Part shown: positions 15,239 through 17,932 of the stretch, in pieces
Position numbering within the stretch: the first letter of the stretch is position 1
How the letters are laid out: each line of letters begins with the position of its first letter
NCBI GenBank assembly: GCA_946478755.1
Contig: CAMLDJ010000092.1
Coordinates: 1-17,932, forward strand
From: an uncultured Pedobacter sp.
GTDB lineage: Bacteria; Bacteroidota; Bacteroidia; Sphingobacteriales; Sphingobacteriaceae
DNA length: 17,932 nt
Reading direction: 5' to 3'
Made by a program: the position numbers and the translations under genes
The notes under the pieces: generated by a model
What the model saw: only the letters and a program-made list of their open reading frames with translations
Told to the model about the DNA's origin: nothing
The model's database searches: none

Positions 15239-16429
15239 TTAAATCTTTAAAAACCATTTTTTGTTGTAAAGGACTTGTAAAATCTTAAGCTGTATGATGA
15301 GCACGCCCATCCAAAGTAAAACCGGCTGCCAGTCTTCCATGGCCCGGTTGATGATTCCTCCAAATAGAAACCTGGAGCTGGATTCGAAGTTCACAAGACC
15401 ATGCGCTGCCAGGTAAATGAGTATGGAGTTGGTGCCCATCCAGATGAAGGGTAAAGACCAGCGCTGATATCCGGAAACATCGATGATATAATAAAATAGG
15501 GCAAATAATAAAACGCTCCATCCTCCGGCAAATAACACAAAAGAGCTGGTCCACATGGTCTTATTGATCGGGAAAAATGTGTTCCAGGCAAGTCCGAAAA
15601 TGAGGAGTACTACTCCAGCAATAAGCAGGAAGAGCGCTTTTCTTTGTGGGCTAAAGGATGGCAGCTCCGATCTTAAAAACTGACCGGTGAATACGCCCAG
15701 CAATGCGGAAGCAATTGCAGGTAGGGTCGACAGCAGACCTTCCGGATCGTAAATGGTACGGTGTAGCTTACCTGGTAAGAATTGCTGGTCAATGTAAGCA
15801 GATAAGTTTCCTGCGGGGCTTAATATCCCTGCCCCATATCCGGGAACAGGAACAAACAGCATCATGGCACAATACCCGCAAAGGATAAGCCCAAAGCACA
15901 GCAGTTGTATTCGAAGCGAACAATTGAGGTAAATGACAGCTGCAAAAAATGTTGCCAGGGCAATTCTGCCAAGCACGCTGGCAAATCGGGTATTTTCATA
16001 TCCCTGCCATTGGAGCAATCCGTTTACGACCATTCCGAGTAAAATTAACAACAATGTTCTTTTGATCAAAGCCAGGTAAAGTTTCTTTCTGGTGGTAGTT
16101 TTCTCAGCTGGCTTCGTGTCGTTAAAATATTTAGAATAAGAAAAAGGCATAGACACGCCGGAGATAAAAATAAACAGCGGAAAGATCATGTCGTAGAAGC
16201 TGAATCCATTCCATGGTGTATGGTGCAGCTGATTACTGATGCCGATCATCAGCCCTTCCGGGAAAGAAAGATGATTGTTCGTAGCTATGGTCCAGTCCTG
16301 CGCATTGCGGGTCAATCCATGTTTGTTCATGACTACATTTGCGAGACTGTGGAAAATCCCTTCTCCGCTAACGATCCAGAACATATCAAAACCACGTAGT
16401 GCATCTAGAGATAGTAGTCGCTTGTTCAT
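15239..16429 (-). CDS. HGSNAT-like transmembrane acetyltransferase (DUF5009/COG4299)
   Basis: Integral membrane protein, 396 residues, about 10-11 spans, of the family of heparan-alpha-glucosaminide N-acetyltransferase. Motifs in order: RLLSLDALRGFDMFWIVSG (4-22); LHHTPWNGFSFYDMIFPLF (68-86), in which His70 corresponds to the catalytic His269 of human HGSNAT (KHASWNG); YDPEGLLSTLPAIASALLG (227-245), close to the human DPEGILGT region; PINKTMWTSSFVLF (287-300); and GTNSILIYLAAHG (332-344). HGSNAT transfers acetyl from cytoplasmic acetyl-CoA to a terminal glucosamine on the other side of the membrane. A bacterial role in acetylating periplasmic GlcN-ended glycans before GH89 cleavage is inferred. 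Some bacterial relatives are named NagX and described only as GlcNAc-utilisation proteins, so a transport role is the alternative. An AGGAT stretch lies just upstream of the ATG. Confidence 0.9.
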   Translation of the reverse strand: MNKRLLSLDALRGFDMFWIVSGEGIFHSLANVVMNKHGLTRNAQDWTIATNNHLSFPEGLMIGISNQLHHTPWNGFSFYDMIFPLFIFISGVSMPFSYSKYFNDTKPAEKTTTRKKLYLALIKRTLLLILLGMVVNGLLQWQGYENTRFASVLGRIALATFFAAVIYLNCSLRIQLLCFGLILCGYCAMMLFVPVPGYGAGILSPAGNLSAYIDQQFLPGKLHRTIYDPEGLLSTLPAIASALLGVFTGQFLRSELPSFSPQRKALFLLIAGVVLLIFGLAWNTFFPINKTMWTSSFVLFAGGWSVLLFALFYYIIDVSGYQRWSLPFIWMGTNSILIYLAAHGLVNFESSSRFLFGGIINRAMEDWQPVLLWMGVLIIQLKILQVLYNKKWFLKI

Positions 16430-16473
16430 GATCCTGTTTCAGCTATGTGTCTCTTCATCGGAAGTGTATCGGG

Positions 16474-16502
16474 TTTATTAAATATCTGATTTATTAAATA
16501 TC
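16474..16502. repeat. Two tandem 13-bp direct repeats upstream of the HGSNAT-like gene
   Basis: TTTATTAAATATC occurs at 16474-16486 and again at 16490-16502 with a 3-bp spacer (period 16). It lies about 45 bp upstream of the HGSNAT-like start and downstream of the susD terminator, exactly where a promoter or activator site for the HGSNAT/GH89/symporter operon would be. No clear Bacteroidota -7 element was seen nearby, so function is unproven; the repeat itself is read directly. Confidence 0.6.
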
Positions 16503-16512
16503 CAGGTCAATA

Positions 16513-16548
16513 TTAAAAAATTCCCCGGAAGTATTGTTTCCGGAGAAT
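16513..16548 (-). terminator. Rho-independent terminator after the SusD-like gene
   Basis: Read on the minus strand, ATTCTCCGGAA (from 16548 down to 16538) pairs with TTCCGGGGAAT (16530-16520) over 11 bp with one G-U wobble and a 7-nt loop, followed at once by six T residues (complement of 16515-16520). It lies 32 bp after the SusD-like stop codon. It separates the susCD-type transcript from the downstream HGSNAT/GH89 operon, at least in part. Confidence 0.9.
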
Positions 16549-16580
16549 TATTATTTATACATGCACTGTTTTGAAGGCGG

Positions 16581-17932
16581 TTAGTTGTATCCGTCGTTTT
16601 GTACCAGTTTAGGGTTCAAAATCATTGCGGAAGAAGGAATTGGCATTAAACGTCTGCGAACGTCATTGTTTGTTTTGAAACCCCAGGCGCCTTCGTATTT
16701 TCCAAAGCGGATCATGTCATTTCTATGCCAGCATTCCCATGCCATTTCCCTGCAGCGCTCTTTGTAAAGGTCTTCGAGTGTAATGCTCGTCCAGGCTGCA
16801 GAAGTGGTACGCACTGCACGAAGTTGGTTCACCAAACTCAGGGCTGTCTGACCTAATGTAGGTGTTGCACCGCGCAGGATCGCTTCTGCTTTCATCAACA
16901 GAATATCTGAATATCTGAAAATGGGTACATCGTTGTTCTGATTTCTGTTTGAGGAAGTACTGTCACAATAGAACTTGTTGTTTCTGTAGCCCATATTCCA
17001 GGCAATTTCGTCATTCCCTGCATCAAATGGTTTAGATGCATCACGTAGGGTTACGTTCGGAGTGATATCTACCTGGTAAGTGATCGGCGTTGCACCATCT
17101 GCACCTGTGTAAAACTGATCGTATCCTTTTTTTGTGGTAGGCACAGTTACAGGGACACCAGCATAATCGGTTTGTAAACCTTTAATCCATTGGGCGTTTC
17201 TCTTGTCATTCGGATCATTAAAATTTGCGTAATATTCCGGTAGCGTGCTCATGGGTGCGCTAGGTGTATGTTTCAGGCTAAACTTTGCCTGTAAAGAACG
17301 AGGAAGAGAGTACCTGGAATAGATCATATAGCCATTACTAAACCCAGGGTCATAAGGGATAGCGAAAATAAACTCTTTAATCTGAGGTCCGTTGTCTATA
17401 AAAAACATTTTACGGTAATCGCTTTCCAGTGAATAGGGTGTACCGGTTGCGGCAATGATGGCATCGCACATGGCCACCGCATCATTATAACGTTGGGTTC
17501 CCGTATATACTTCAGCATTCAGGTACATTTTTGCAAGTATAGCATAGGCGGTATATTTATTTGGCCTGCCATAAGTTGCGGCCCCTGTAGCTGTACTTAG
17601 ATTAGGCAATACTTCTTTAAGTTCTGCTTCAATAAAGTTGAATACTTCCAGCCTCGGCTTGGTATCAGGGGGGGTAGTCTCCCCAAAACTGGTCACAATA
17701 GGTATATTTCCCCAGAGATCCATCATCATGAAAAATGCCAGGGCACGTGTGGCCCGCAATTCTGCCAGGGCTGTTGTCTTGGCGGTTGATTCCGGCGCAT
17801 CTTTGAGCAGGTATAAGCTTTGGTTGGCCTTGCTGATTGTACTGGAAAGCCATGACCAGCCACTGTTAACATGTCCATTATCTCTATCCCAGGTATGTTT
17901 GTGGTGTTGCTCATAGCGTCCACCGTCATACC
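16581..17932 (-). CDS. SusD/RagB-family glycan-binding lipoprotein, N-terminus outside window
   Basis: SusD-family protein on the minus strand with its frame open to the right edge of the window, so about 450 C-terminal residues are visible and the lipoprotein signal is missing. The apparent start at 17759 is a TTG Leu codon inside the gene: the frame continues upstream with the typical SusD stretch GWSWLSSTISKANQSLYLL and then AELRATRALAFFMMMDLWGN. The C-terminal domain shows PIFRYSDILLMKAEAILRG and ERCREMAWECWHRNDMIRFG, and the protein ends LNPKLVQNDGYN, the usual SusD finish. A susC gene would be expected just beyond the window. It is only distantly similar to the SusD at 752-2344, so it serves a different glycan, plausibly one carrying alpha-GlcNAc or alpha-GlcN ends given the downstream genes. 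Confidence 0.95.
   Translation of the reverse strand, partial: YDGGRYEQHHKHTWDRDNGHVNSGWSWLSSTISKANQSLYLLKDAPESTAKTTALAELRATRALAFFMMMDLWGNIPIVTSFGETTPPDTKPRLEVFNFIEAELKEVLPNLSTATGAATYGRPNKYTAYAILAKMYLNAEVYTGTQRYNDAVAMCDAIIAATGTPYSLESDYRKMFFIDNGPQIKEFIFAIPYDPGFSNGYMIYSRYSLPRSLQAKFSLKHTPSAPMSTLPEYYANFNDPNDKRNAQWIKGLQTDYAGVPVTVPTTKKGYDQFYTGADGATPITYQVDITPNVTLRDASKPFDAGNDEIAWNMGYRNNKFYCDSTSSNRNQNNDVPIFRYSDILLMKAEAILRGATPTLGQTALSLVNQLRAVRTTSAAWTSITLEDLYKERCREMAWECWHRNDMIRFGKYEGAWGFKTNNDVRRRLMPIPSSAMILNPKLVQNDGYN

Overview
The window comes from a Bacteroidota bacterium, most likely Sphingobacteriaceae (Pedobacter or Mucilaginibacter type). The basis is the SusC/SusD pairs, Bacteroidota-style lipoprotein signals, A-rich ribosome-binding regions, and the mix of family 92, 125 and 89 glycoside hydrolases with FHS and SSS sugar transporters. 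It holds two polysaccharide-utilisation gene sets that converge on a shared terminator near 11.2 kb. Genus placement is an inference from protein style.

Plus strand, 1-11250: an alpha-mannoside locus. In order: the C-terminal part of a SusC TonB-dependent transporter (cut by the window start), a SusD lipoprotein, a PKD-containing surface lipoprotein with a duplicated module, a LacI-type regulator, a GH125 exo-alpha-1,6-mannosidase with a twin-arginine signal, a ROK sugar kinase, a GH92 exo-alpha-mannosidase with alpha-1,2-type residues, and an FHS-family sugar permease. This gives an inferred route: glycan capture and import at the outer membrane, exo-trimming to mannose in the periplasm, uptake through the inner membrane, then phosphorylation. 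No endo-mannanase or endo-glycosidase is visible here. A perfect 12-bp palindrome with a central CG lies upstream of the GH125 gene and is a good candidate operator for the LacI protein.

Minus strand, 17932-11288: an alpha-N-acetylglucosaminide set. Reading in the direction of transcription: a SusD-like protein (its N-terminus lies beyond the window), a rho-independent terminator, a multi-membrane-span protein with clear heparan-alpha-glucosaminide N-acetyltransferase (HGSNAT) motifs, a GH89 alpha-N-acetylglucosaminidase (NAGLU family) 10 bp downstream, and a vSGLT-like sodium/sugar symporter. The HGSNAT-like and NAGLU-like genes are adjacent and co-oriented, matching the consecutive acetylation and cleavage steps of lysosomal heparan sulfate breakdown. 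This is the most interesting point in the window.

No tRNA, rRNA, CRISPR array, insertion sequence or phage gene was seen. No gene-free stretch exceeds about 150 bp.
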